DNA from: Rosettibacter primus | Lineage (GTDB): Bacteria > Bacteroidota > Ignavibacteria > Ignavibacteriales > Melioribacteraceae | NCBI RefSeq assembly: GCF_036860675.1 | Contig: NZ_JAYKGK010000004.1 | Span: 1-64,000, forward strand | Direction of reading: 5' to 3' | Length of the DNA: 64,000 nucleotides | Shown: piece after piece, positions 16,929 to 25,763 of the stretch | Layout of the letters: each line of letters opens with the position of its first letter | How positions within the stretch are numbered: position 1 is the first letter of the stretch | Notes under the pieces: generated by a model | Told to the model about the DNA's origin: nothing | What the model saw: only the letters and a program-made list of their open reading frames with translations | Databases searched by the model: none | Made by a program: the position numbers and the translations under genes

Positions 16929-16955
16929 TTATCGTAAACCACTTAAAAATGTTTA
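16929..16955 (-). promoter_or_regulatory. Sigma-28 (FliA) promoter of flagellin 1
   Basis: TAAA (16955-16952), a 15-base spacer, then TACGATAA (16936-16929) on the - strand. The leader from here to the ATG is about 80 bases. Confidence 0.82.
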
Positions 16956-17168
16956 GTGTATTTTTATGTTTATTTTATTTATTGTTGAAGTGAGATTAAG
17001 AATAAAACTACAGATATAATTTTGATGATATATAAATCATTGTTTCCCTAAATATTACAGAACAAAATTTTTTTTAAATATGTATCCGTAATCAAAAATG
17101 CATCTTACAATTAATTAGACTCACAGGAATTAAATACACAATTAGTCAACAACTTGAACAAATAAAAA
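16956..17168. other. Spacer between the flagellin genes
   Basis: This AT-rich stretch lies between the flagellin 1 promoter and the flagellin 2 terminator. No gene, repeat or further regulatory site was recognised. Confidence 0.4.
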
Positions 17169-17187
17169 CCCCGTCAATAAGACGGGG
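17169..17187 (-). terminator. Terminator after flagellin gene 2
   Basis: A perfect 7-bp stem CCCCGTC / GACGGGG with a five-base loop is followed on the - strand by a tttttatt run, 83 bases past the stop codon of flagellin 2. Confidence 0.85.
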
Positions 17188-17270
17188 CTAGTAAATTCTA
17201 AATAACCGGATAATTAACATTTTCTTCGTAATACAGCATCTCCGTTAAAAGAGCATTAAAATATTCCCAA

Positions 17271-18101
17271 TTAACGAAACAGGCTAAGAACTTGTTGTGG
17301 TGCTGTATTCATTTGAGCAACCATAGCTGTTGCAATTTGCGCACCAATTTGGCCCTTGGTTGCATTCAACTGCTCCATTGCTACATCCGCATCGAAGATG
17401 TTGCTAATTGTAGCTGTGTTGTTTGCGATGGCGGCGGTTAAGTATTCTTCTCTTGAATCAAGTGTCTGTCTTAAGTTACCTATCCTCAATAATGCATTTC
17501 TTACATTAGTTGCAACAGTAGATGTATTGTAATCGAGGACAGTGCTATCAGTTGTGCTTTGCAAACCTGAGGTACCAATAGCAGTTGCAAGATTTCCAAC
17601 TTTCAAATATGAATCACCTGCAAAATCAACCGAGAATGATGAACCACCAACATCGAAAGTAGATGCACTTAATGCAGTTGAGCCATCGGTGCTTGCTAAT
17701 AATTGTGTACCATTAATATTTGTGCTCTTAAGTATTGAATCAATTTCGCTGGCAAGAGTTCTTATATCATTGGCAATTGCTGCAGAATCTTTTAATGGGT
17801 CATCTGCATCAACTTGCTTAGCTTTAATTTGATTCAATTTATCTGCTATTTGTTGTAATGCAGATTCTGCAGTAGACAAAAAGTTCTTAGCAGACGAAAT
17901 ATTATTTAATTGAGCTTTTTGTGTTAAGGTTTGAGCTTCCAACTGCTTACCAACGTTGTAGCCAGATGTATCATCTGCTACGCTGTTAATTTTCTTTAAC
18001 GTTGAAAGACGAAGTTGGGCTTTTTCAGTTTGAGCATTAATTTTTGCCAACGCATTGTAAGCATTAAGAGCACCAATGTTTGTGTTAATTGAGAAAGCCA
18101 T
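17271..18101 (-). CDS. fliC2: Flagellin 2
   Basis: This 276-residue filament protein is a close paralogue of flagellin 1, with the same 'AFSINTNIGALNAYNAL' start and the identical C-terminal 90 or so residues ending 'QQVLSLFR'. It is five residues shorter because of a deletion near residue 200 (the 'LIVNSVDVT' stretch of flagellin 1 is reduced). The ATG at 18101 follows an AGGAGGT site; the frame upstream to 18137 is leader. It is transcribed first of the pair, from its own sigma-28 promoter, and ends at its own terminator, so the two flagellins can be set independently. The glycosylation-type operon ends 195 bases upstream. Confidence 0.95.
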   Translation of the reverse strand: MAFSINTNIGALNAYNALAKINAQTEKAQLRLSTLKKINSVADDTSGYNVGKQLEAQTLTQKAQLNNISSAKNFLSTAESALQQIADKLNQIKAKQVDADDPLKDSAAIANDIRTLASEIDSILKSTNINGTQLLASTDGSTALSASTFDVGGSSFSVDFAGDSYLKVGNLATAIGTSGLQSTTDSTVLDYNTSTVATNVRNALLRIGNLRQTLDSREEYLTAAIANNTATISNIFDADVAMEQLNATKGQIGAQIATAMVAQMNTAPQQVLSLFR

Positions 18102-18105
18102 AAAT

Positions 18106-18152
18106 ACCTCCTTGTATTTTGTTTTTAATTTCCCCAATCATCCATGATTGGG
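18106..18152 (-). promoter_or_regulatory. CsrA-type leader sites of flagellin 2
   Basis: The ribosome-site copy (18117-18106) reads AUACAAGGAGGU as in flagellin 1. The upstream element is a perfect 8-bp hairpin CCCAAUCA/UGAUUGGG (18152-18133) whose four-base loop is UGGA. The hairpin stem differs in sequence from that of flagellin 1, while the looped GGA is kept, which argues for selection on the structure. Confidence 0.65.
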
Positions 18153-18191
18153 TTTGTTAATTAATAAAATGAGATTTATTTCTCACTTATA

Positions 18192-18218
18192 TTATCGCAA
18201 CACTAATCAAAAAGTTTA
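18192..18218 (-). promoter_or_regulatory. Sigma-28 (FliA) promoter of flagellin 2
   Basis: TAAA (18218-18215), 15 bases, then TGCGATAA (18199-18192) on the - strand, the same spacing as the flagellin 1 and cheW sites. Confidence 0.82.
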
Positions 18219-18295
18219 ATGATTTTTATAAGATATTTTTTAGTTAATACCAAGAATTGTTAGCAGTTGAGAGGAACAATTTTGAAGTAATAGCA

Positions 18296-19819
18296 TCAGG
18301 ATTTTAAAGCACTCTCTAAACGTAATTTTATTGCTTTTACTTTTGGTATCATATCCATTAGATTCGAGAAATTTTTCTCGATTTCTGTAAACAACTCATA
18401 AGATTTTTGAATATTATTCATCTTCAAATAAAATGATGCTAAGTAAAATAAAGCTGCGGGGTCATTCTTTACTATTTCCATATTGCTTTGTAATAATTCA
18501 ATTGCATTTTGAGTATTATTAATTTCATCATAAACAGAAGCAAGATTTTTAATTATTTCAACATTATTTGGGAACAAATTTCTTAGCTTTAATAAAATAC
18601 TCAATTTTATGAGATTATTTTTTTGACGATTGATACCCATTAAAAATAATTCCAGATTATTTTTATTAACACATTTTAATAAAACCTGAGAAATTTCCTC
18701 TGTTATCTCTCTGCCTTGAAATATACTTTCCATAAGCTTAATCATCTGAATTTTTTCTGTTACCTGTTCCTCTTTAAATAATCTATATAATTCTTTTGTA
18801 AAATATTCAATCATATCATTATCATTTGATTGATAAGCCAAATATAAACCAAAATAAATTATTTCACGGGAATCAACATAAATTGTTAGCTTATTTATTT
18901 TCTCATTCCTTTGAATATTTTTATTTACTTCTAATGCTTTTTGAACATATAACTTGGCTTTGTAAATATTATGTTGTTTATAATGTAATTTTGATGTAAA
19001 AAAGAAATATATTGGCTGCCGAGGATTTAATTCTATAGCTTTATCAATATATTCTTGTGCTTTAATAAAGTTAAAACTCATCAAATATTTTTGAGCTAAA
19101 TATAAATAACAATCTGCTTTTAAATCCTGCGATAAATCTTTTTCTTCTAATGCAATATTGAAGTATGATTCTGCTTCATTATAATTCCCAAGTAAGAAAT
19201 AAGTTTGAGCAATTTTATATGCAACATATACAGACTTACTTTCATCATAATCATTAAGAAGTAATTCTAAATTTCTTTTAGCTTTAGCTTCTTTTTCGCT
19301 GCGTGATACATCATATCCTATGTGATTAATTAAAACTGATGAGTGATATATTTCATATTTATTTTCAATAAGTGAGGGCATAATCTGTTCATGAACTTTG
19401 CCTGTAAATTTAATTTCTTTACTATTCTTGAATAATCTCACATAACGAATTGCATGTTCTCTTTCGTTTTCGCTATCGATGCTTTTTACAGTGCAGTAAT
19501 AACCAATTTTTGCTACGCCTGATATTAATCTTTTTATTTCTCTAATTGAATTTGGGTCTAATCTTTCATCAGCATCTAAATAAAGAATCCATTCACCTGA
19601 AGAATACTGGAGGGCATAATTTCTTGCAGCGGAAAAATCATTAATCCAATCAAAGTGATAGATTTTTGCTTTATACTCTTTCGCAATTTCTATTGTTTTA
19701 TCTGTTGAACCTGTATCAACTATTACAATTTCGTCCGCTACACCTTTAACGGACTCAAGACAATCTTTAAGATATTTTTCTTCATTCTTAACAATCATTG
19801 ATAAAGTCAATGTACCCAT
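18296..19819 (-). CDS. GT2 glycosyltransferase with TPR repeats
   Basis: This 507-residue protein has an N-terminal family-2 transferase domain (about 1-230): 'LSMIVKNEEKYLKDCLESV', 'IVDTGSTDKT', and the metal-binding 'LYLDADERL' (DxD). About 270 residues of tetratricopeptide-like helices follow. The GT2-TPR pairing resembles enzymes that add sugars to proteins or peptides, such as SunS-type and flagellar glycosylation transferases. It is the last gene of a five-gene operon whose next neighbours downstream are the flagellins. Glycosylation of flagellin is therefore likely, but the sugar and acceptor residue are not shown by sequence. Confidence 0.85.
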   Translation of the reverse strand: MGTLTLSMIVKNEEKYLKDCLESVKGVADEIVIVDTGSTDKTIEIAKEYKAKIYHFDWINDFSAARNYALQYSSGEWILYLDADERLDPNSIREIKRLISGVAKIGYYCTVKSIDSENEREHAIRYVRLFKNSKEIKFTGKVHEQIMPSLIENKYEIYHSSVLINHIGYDVSRSEKEAKAKRNLELLLNDYDESKSVYVAYKIAQTYFLLGNYNEAESYFNIALEEKDLSQDLKADCYLYLAQKYLMSFNFIKAQEYIDKAIELNPRQPIYFFFTSKLHYKQHNIYKAKLYVQKALEVNKNIQRNEKINKLTIYVDSREIIYFGLYLAYQSNDNDMIEYFTKELYRLFKEEQVTEKIQMIKLMESIFQGREITEEISQVLLKCVNKNNLELFLMGINRQKNNLIKLSILLKLRNLFPNNVEIIKNLASVYDEINNTQNAIELLQSNMEIVKNDPAALFYLASFYLKMNNIQKSYELFTEIEKNFSNLMDMIPKVKAIKLRLESALKS

Positions 19820-19821
19820 AA

Positions 19822-22800
19822 CTATCCTCCATCGAGCGATGAATGAGATAATTCATAACCGAGCAGTTCATTAACTTTTTCAAGAGCAGATTTAGCAGAA
19901 CTATTTGACGGGTCATTTTTTACAGCCCATTCGAACATAATTTTTGCTGCATCATAATTTTCCTGTGCAAAAAATACCTGTCCTAAACCGTAGCAAGCAG
20001 AAGATGATTGAGGATTAAGATTTAGTTCTTTTTCGAAATATTCCTGAGCTTTAGTAATATCATTACTTGCTAAATATATATTACCTGCTAAATCAAGTAA
20101 TTCATCATAGCTAATAATTATGCCATTCCCTTCTTTATAATTTTCAATTGCCTTAGCAATAGAATCTTTTGCAAGATTCAGTTCGTTATCTGCTATATGT
20201 ATCTTAGTTCTTTCAAAATATTGTTTGAACAAATCGTTATCTATGGGATAATATATTTGGCGCTGCTTAATAGTTTTATTTTGGAGCCAGATTTCATCTG
20301 GTGTAGCACCCCATTTATCAATGAAAATTTGTTTATTAGTTTCAAGTCGTTTTCTATAAGCTTCTGTTCCATTAGCTTTAAAACTCTTTGAACCAAAGTG
20401 ATGAATAAAAACATCTTTTGCAATTACAGTTTTAAATCCAGCAAGTTGAGCACGCAGACAAAAATCATCATCTTCATAATTACCAGGGGAAAATCTTTCA
20501 TCAAGTCCGCCGATTTTTTCAATTAATTCCTTTTTAATTAAGGTACAAAGGAATGCGACACGTGGGAAAAATAATAGTTGACCTTTATTATTTTCTCTAA
20601 TAAAATTCGAATATTTATGCATTTCTTCGATCGAAGTATATTTAGCATCCAAATCCCTTTGTAAACCGCTAACTTCATTGCTTATAGGTGCTACGATACC
20701 AATATTGGGATCTGTTTTAGCAAAATCAATTAATCTATCAATTGACTTCTCAGTAAAGATAATATCATTATTTACTATTAATAGGTAATTTGAATTTGCC
20801 AATAAAATAGCTTGATTAATAGCTTTGGGAAATCCATAATTTTCTTTATTATAAATTATCTTGATGTTATTAATTTTATTTTCCAATCTTTTAAGATATC
20901 TTAAAAGTTCAGTGTGACTGTTATTATCTACAATAATTAATTCATAATTTATATCAGTAGAAGAAATTAAAGATTCAATAAATTTTTGTGTATACTCCAA
21001 TCCATTAAATGTTGCCACTAAAATAGATACTTCATAGTTCATCTTTTTTTGATTAATACTTGTCTTCGTAAATTCTTCATTAAATACATTAACACTTTTT
21101 TGAATATTCTTATTACTTTCTAAACTATTAAAATCTTCAAATAACTCTTTTGAGTATTCCTTTATAATACTGTTTTGTAAAAAAGGAGGGATTTTTTTTG
21201 ATTTCATATAAAACTTATTCAAATACAATTTGCTCAAATTGAGTTGAGCTATAGTATAATTATCATCTTTAATTTTTTGTAATATTTTAATTGCTTTGTC
21301 AATATCTCCGATTGAGAATGAAAGTCGTGCTAATTCATTATTTGCTTTAGGTTCTCTATTATACAAATTTAAGATCTTTTTCAAATAACCAATTGCTTCT
21401 TTCATTGAAATATGTTGAGTAATTTTGTATAGTAAGTATAAAGTAGATATTCTATTAGGGTCTATAGAAAGAGCCTCTAATGCATATTTGAGTGACTCTT
21501 TATATTCACCATTCATATAAAATACTAAGGCTTTATCACATAAATTTTTTAGATTATTTCTCTCATCTATTGTTAATCTATATATTATTGGTTGCTCTAA
21601 ATTAAAGAAGTTATATCTCATATTGCATAATCTAAGAAACCCTTGAGGCCAAGTAGTACGATGAAGGTTTTCTTCAAAAGATGAAAAATTACCTCTTAAG
21701 TATTCTTCTTTAATAAAATTCATTTCTTGTAAAAATTTACTTTTATTTTCATACTTACCTAAACCAAAACTTTCATTATGATTTAGACTATAGTATGCCT
21801 CAGATATAATTTGGGGTGGATTATTTATTAGATTTTTCAAAATGTCTATAGATTTTCTTTTAAGTTCAACACTTGTTAAAGAATATCTTCTAACATAATT
21901 ACTAAGATATGGTATAGCTGATAAAACGCCATTCTGGAAGTATTTTGTATATTTAATAAAAACTTCTTCTTCACTTGGTTCTATTTCTCTTTTAGCGCAT
22001 ATCTCTGATTCATTCTTATAATATTTTTTTACACTGCCTCCATCCGAATTAAATAACATTTCAATTGGAGAGACAAAATTCAATAAAATATCATTTTTGC
22101 TGTTCTCAATGTTTTGATTTGCAATAAATGCTTTTTTCAATGAATTAACTGGTTGAGTGTTTAGATATTTAAATAATCCAAAATAATACCCATAGAAAAT
22201 ATTCTTATCAAAAATGTAAGCTAAATTATCCTGTATAGTTCCACGCCATCCGATATCTACAATTGCAATTTTACTCCCATTGTTTTCTATACCTTTTGCT
22301 TTGAAATATTCAATAAAAAGTTCTTTTTGCTTAGAAATCTCATTAAGTAATTTTTGTTTAAAGTCGATATCAGAAAATAAATTTTTTATTCTTTCGTCTG
22401 TCCAAGGGTATATTATTTCTGTTTCTGGTTTTAAATTATATTTTGACAAAATCGGGAGGAAATTATCAGTAACTACATTTAATGATTTAAATAATGCACT
22501 TACGGTTTGTTTTGAGTATAAATTCCAAATGCGCATGAATTCCTGAGTTGTAATTTCTCTAATCGAAGGAGCAAAAGTAGATAAACGACTAACCTCCAGT
22601 ATATAGGCTTCTGGTAATTCAAAATCAAATAAGTTTGATTTTTTTATTTCATTATAAATTTTTATGAAAAATTCACCTTCTCTGGTGAAAAAATATAATT
22701 TATTAAAACCTTCAGATACTACTTCCTCTATGATAAAAAGAATAAAATTAAACAATAATAATGATGTGTCTAAACCAATATTAAATAATTCGTCAGATTT

Positions 22801-24675
22801 AGATGAATTATTTCTTATTAATTCTCTGTAACTCTGTTGTAATTCAACAAAGTATGATGTTCTATCAGACCTTCGCAATTTGAAACGATTATGTTTATTA
22901 CGCTTATTTTCCTCATGTTGATTAAAATACAAAATTGACGAAATACCAAGATGCATAGGAATAAAATAATCAGAAAAAACATTGTCCCCTAAATGGATAT
23001 GTTTAGGTTTTGTGATATTGAATAATTCTTCAATTCTATTAAAAATATTGCCACTTCTTTTATTGTATCCAAGGTCTGCCGAAGTAAAACCCTGCAATAA
23101 ATGTTTTGGAAAACCTTTTTTTTCAAGTAAATATTTCACCTGTTCGTTACTCATATAAAAGTCTGAAAGAAATACTTTATTTTTTGCACGAATAGAATCA
23201 ATTCTCATCAATATTTCATTATCTAAGTAACAGTTTTCTTCTTCAAACGATAATTCCAATTTGACTAATTCGTTAACACAATTAGAATAAAATTCCTCTG
23301 AGTATGTATCAACAAAAATTTCTTTTAACCACATTTTGAAAACATCTTCAATTTTATATTCATCATCATAACCATTCTTTTTATTAATCACTCCAATTGT
23401 TCTTTCACAATTAATTCTTTTTAATAGCAATTGATTCTGATTAATGATGTTTGGCCTTAAATATTTTCTATACTTTAACCATACATAATGTGCTGTATGA
23501 AGTTTTATCTCGTCCGGATGACATGTTCTTCTTAATACTGTGTCCCAAATATCATATGTTAATAGTTCATATTCCTTTGTGTTGTTGATAACCCCAAGGT
23601 CATTTTTTGTAAAACATTTTGACCTATAAATTTTAGCTGGAGGTAAATATTTTTTTTGTTTTTTGTTTTCACTCAAAAATGATTCTATTGCTTCTAAAAA
23701 CTGTTTTTTCTCTAATGCTGATGTTTGTTGAGAGATAAACTCATAAGCAGACCTAGAAAGTTTTTCTCTATATGATGAATCTGCTAGTATTTTTAGTATT
23801 GCACTTGATATTGATTCTGGATTCTGTTCAGCTAATAATATGCATCCTTCAGGCATATCAAATAAATTATTTTCTCTAAAAATATCTACAACCGCCAATC
23901 CAGATGCCATCATTTCGAAAGGAATTCTTGATGGATTGGTAGAACTAATGCATAAACCGGCAATACATTTATTATATAATTCGTTAATTTGAGATGGTGA
24001 TAAAATTCCAAGATGGATAAAATCTTTAGGTAATGCATTATCATTATCAGTTCCGAAAGAATAAATTTTTAAACTTGGAAAAATATTTTTGAGTAATTTC
24101 ATAGATTCAATTGCTAACAGAGGACCTCGATGAGATTTTTCAGGTTGATATATAAAACAAACAGCGAATTCCTTTTTTACTTCCTTTAATGGTTTATAAA
24201 TATCTGTATTAACACAAAAATCTATATACTTTGACTCAATTTTAAATTCATTATATAATTTGTAGCTTAACCATTTCCCAACAGTAATTTGATGATAATC
24301 TTTGAATCTATAAGTATTTTCTGCTAATATATACTGTCCCCCCATTGGATAAAAGTAAGGTTCGTAGTCTTGAATAAAATAAGCCTTTTTGTCAATAAAC
24401 TTTAAGTTTTCTATATAATATAAGGTATGCCACATTGTCCCAAATACTAAGTCATACTTTTCATTAATATTCCACCCTGAATGAATGATTAAATTTTTTA
24501 CATTATAGCTACTTTCAACTATCTTACGAAGATGCTTTTCATCAGTATTACCTTCTACGAAGGCATGGCATTCATATCCACTTTCAACCAAATAATTAAT
24601 ATTATTGAAAATAGTTCTTAAACCACCCGAAGCTTCAATAATATGTGGTAAAACCCATGCAATTTTTTTCCTCAT
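19822..24675 (-). CDS. Giant GT4-HAD-TPR-GT2 glycosylation protein
   Basis: This 1617-residue fusion shows, in order: a WsaF-like GT4 transferase (1-345, 'YFIQDYEPYFYPMGG', 'NPSRIPFEMMASGLAVVD'); a HAD-type hydrolase (about 365-620) with motif I 'YDIWDT' near 372, 'FLSDFYMS' near 502 and 'HLGDNVFSDYF' near 563; an associated domain often found behind such HADs ('LYFFTREGEFF' near 660, 'IVDIGWRGTIQDNL' near 806); TPR helices (1040-1190); a GT2 transferase from 1213 ('VSILVATFNG', 'IVNNDIIF' near 1302, 'FSPGNYEDDDFCLRAQ'); and C-terminal TPRs (1540-1605). Two transferases on one chain suggest stepwise assembly of a glycan. No membrane segment was seen, so it is likely cytosolic. It lies two bases before the GT2-TPR gene. 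Confidence 0.82.
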   Translation of the reverse strand: MRKKIAWVLPHIIEASGGLRTIFNNINYLVESGYECHAFVEGNTDEKHLRKIVESSYNVKNLIIHSGWNINEKYDLVFGTMWHTLYYIENLKFIDKKAYFIQDYEPYFYPMGGQYILAENTYRFKDYHQITVGKWLSYKLYNEFKIESKYIDFCVNTDIYKPLKEVKKEFAVCFIYQPEKSHRGPLLAIESMKLLKNIFPSLKIYSFGTDNDNALPKDFIHLGILSPSQINELYNKCIAGLCISSTNPSRIPFEMMASGLAVVDIFRENNLFDMPEGCILLAEQNPESISSAILKILADSSYREKLSRSAYEFISQQTSALEKKQFLEAIESFLSENKKQKKYLPPAKIYRSKCFTKNDLGVINNTKEYELLTYDIWDTVLRRTCHPDEIKLHTAHYVWLKYRKYLRPNIINQNQLLLKRINCERTIGVINKKNGYDDEYKIEDVFKMWLKEIFVDTYSEEFYSNCVNELVKLELSFEEENCYLDNEILMRIDSIRAKNKVFLSDFYMSNEQVKYLLEKKGFPKHLLQGFTSADLGYNKRSGNIFNRIEELFNITKPKHIHLGDNVFSDYFIPMHLGISSILYFNQHEENKRNKHNRFKLRRSDRTSYFVELQQSYRELIRNNSSKSDELFNIGLDTSLLLFNFILFIIEEVVSEGFNKLYFFTREGEFFIKIYNEIKKSNLFDFELPEAYILEVSRLSTFAPSIREITTQEFMRIWNLYSKQTVSALFKSLNVVTDNFLPILSKYNLKPETEIIYPWTDERIKNLFSDIDFKQKLLNEISKQKELFIEYFKAKGIENNGSKIAIVDIGWRGTIQDNLAYIFDKNIFYGYYFGLFKYLNTQPVNSLKKAFIANQNIENSKNDILLNFVSPIEMLFNSDGGSVKKYYKNESEICAKREIEPSEEEVFIKYTKYFQNGVLSAIPYLSNYVRRYSLTSVELKRKSIDILKNLINNPPQIISEAYYSLNHNESFGLGKYENKSKFLQEMNFIKEEYLRGNFSSFEENLHRTTWPQGFLRLCNMRYNFFNLEQPIIYRLTIDERNNLKNLCDKALVFYMNGEYKESLKYALEALSIDPNRISTLYLLYKITQHISMKEAIGYLKKILNLYNREPKANNELARLSFSIGDIDKAIKILQKIKDDNYTIAQLNLSKLYLNKFYMKSKKIPPFLQNSIIKEYSKELFEDFNSLESNKNIQKSVNVFNEEFTKTSINQKKMNYEVSILVATFNGLEYTQKFIESLISSTDINYELIIVDNNSHTELLRYLKRLENKINNIKIIYNKENYGFPKAINQAILLANSNYLLIVNNDIIFTEKSIDRLIDFAKTDPNIGIVAPISNEVSGLQRDLDAKYTSIEEMHKYSNFIRENNKGQLLFFPRVAFLCTLIKKELIEKIGGLDERFSPGNYEDDDFCLRAQLAGFKTVIAKDVFIHHFGSKSFKANGTEAYRKRLETNKQIFIDKWGATPDEIWLQNKTIKQRQIYYPIDNDLFKQYFERTKIHIADNELNLAKDSIAKAIENYKEGNGIIISYDELLDLAGNIYLASNDITKAQEYFEKELNLNPQSSSACYGLGQVFFAQENYDAAKIMFEWAVKNDPSNSSAKSALEKVNELLGYELSHSSLDGG

Positions 24676-24685
24676 AATAAACCCA

Positions 24686-25756
24686 TTAAATTATTGGATT
24701 CTTCTTATACAGTATTGGCATTTTACCAACTGTATGATTATTAAAGTCATTATTAAAAATGGAATCCACAGCTTCTGCAAATTTCTCAAATTCGCTTTTC
24801 ATATCCCTATATAACATAAAGTTTATGCCACCATTGGACATATCTCTTCTTAAATTGTTATCCAACAAAATCATCTTTAATGCTTTAGCAATAGAATTTG
24901 GAAATGGCTGAGCTAATAAAACACCTTGTTCAGGGAAATCATATAGATTATTATTCATATAAACATCTACAACTGGTAATCCACAAGCCATCATTTCAAA
25001 AGGAACACGCGATGGATTTGAAGAACTTATACACAATCCTACACTACATTGATTATATAATTTCCTTATTTCATGTAACTTCAAAATACCTAAGTTAATA
25101 TGTTCAAACGGAATATCAACTTTTTCATTCGAACCATAAAGATAAATCTTAATATCTGGCAATTCACTTTTCAAAATTTTTAATGCTGATAAACCAATTT
25201 GATAACACCTTCTTGGCTTTTCAGGTTGAAAAATAAATGCAATAGATAATTCTTCTTTTTTCACTGAATCATCTTTATAGTAAATATTTTTATCAGCACC
25301 AAAGTCAAAATATCTTGAATATACACTAAATTTTTCATTTAATATTGTCGGCAACCACCTCCCTAATGTTAAATGATATAATCCATATTGGTAGGAATTT
25401 TCTGCTAATAGAAACGCATCTCCCATTGGATTAAATAGAGCTTCAAAATCTTGAATTAGATATGCTTTATGACAATTAAATGGTAAATCTGCTACTATTT
25501 TTGCTGAATACCATATTGTAGCTACAACAAGGTCAAAGGGTTCGTCAACTTTCCAACCTGAATGGAAAATTATTTCATTTACTCCAAAGTAATTTTCAGC
25601 TTCTTCTATTAAATGAAATATGTTACTTTTCCCTTCAACATAAGCATGACATTCATAATCCTTTTCAATTAAATAATTCATGTAGTTTATTATGGTTCTT
25701 ATCCCACCCGAACCTTCAATTAAATTTGGTACTATAAATGCCACTTTCTTATTCAT
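24686..25756 (-). CDS. WsaF-like GT4 glycosyltransferase
   Basis: This 356-residue stand-alone transferase has an N-terminal acceptor half with 'LIEGSGGIRTIINYMNYL' and 'AYLIQDFEALFNPMGD', and a C-terminal nucleotide-sugar half with 'FQPEKPRR' and 'SNPSRVPFEMMACGLPVVD' (the E-x7-E-like region of GT4 folds). It is clearly related along its whole length to residues 1-345 of the adjacent giant protein, so the two arose by duplication, one copy being fused. WsaF-type enzymes transfer rhamnose in S-layer glycans, but the donor here is unknown. It sits ten bases upstream of the giant gene. Confidence 0.85.
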   Translation of the reverse strand: MNKKVAFIVPNLIEGSGGIRTIINYMNYLIEKDYECHAYVEGKSNIFHLIEEAENYFGVNEIIFHSGWKVDEPFDLVVATIWYSAKIVADLPFNCHKAYLIQDFEALFNPMGDAFLLAENSYQYGLYHLTLGRWLPTILNEKFSVYSRYFDFGADKNIYYKDDSVKKEELSIAFIFQPEKPRRCYQIGLSALKILKSELPDIKIYLYGSNEKVDIPFEHINLGILKLHEIRKLYNQCSVGLCISSSNPSRVPFEMMACGLPVVDVYMNNNLYDFPEQGVLLAQPFPNSIAKALKMILLDNNLRRDMSNGGINFMLYRDMKSEFEKFAEAVDSIFNNDFNNHTVGKMPILYKKNPII

Positions 25757-25763
25757 ATATTTT

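Noticed and set aside
19822..24675. Several separate genes instead of one giant protein
   Set aside because: The frame is open for 1617 codons with no stop, and domain borders do not coincide with new ribosome sites that I could see.
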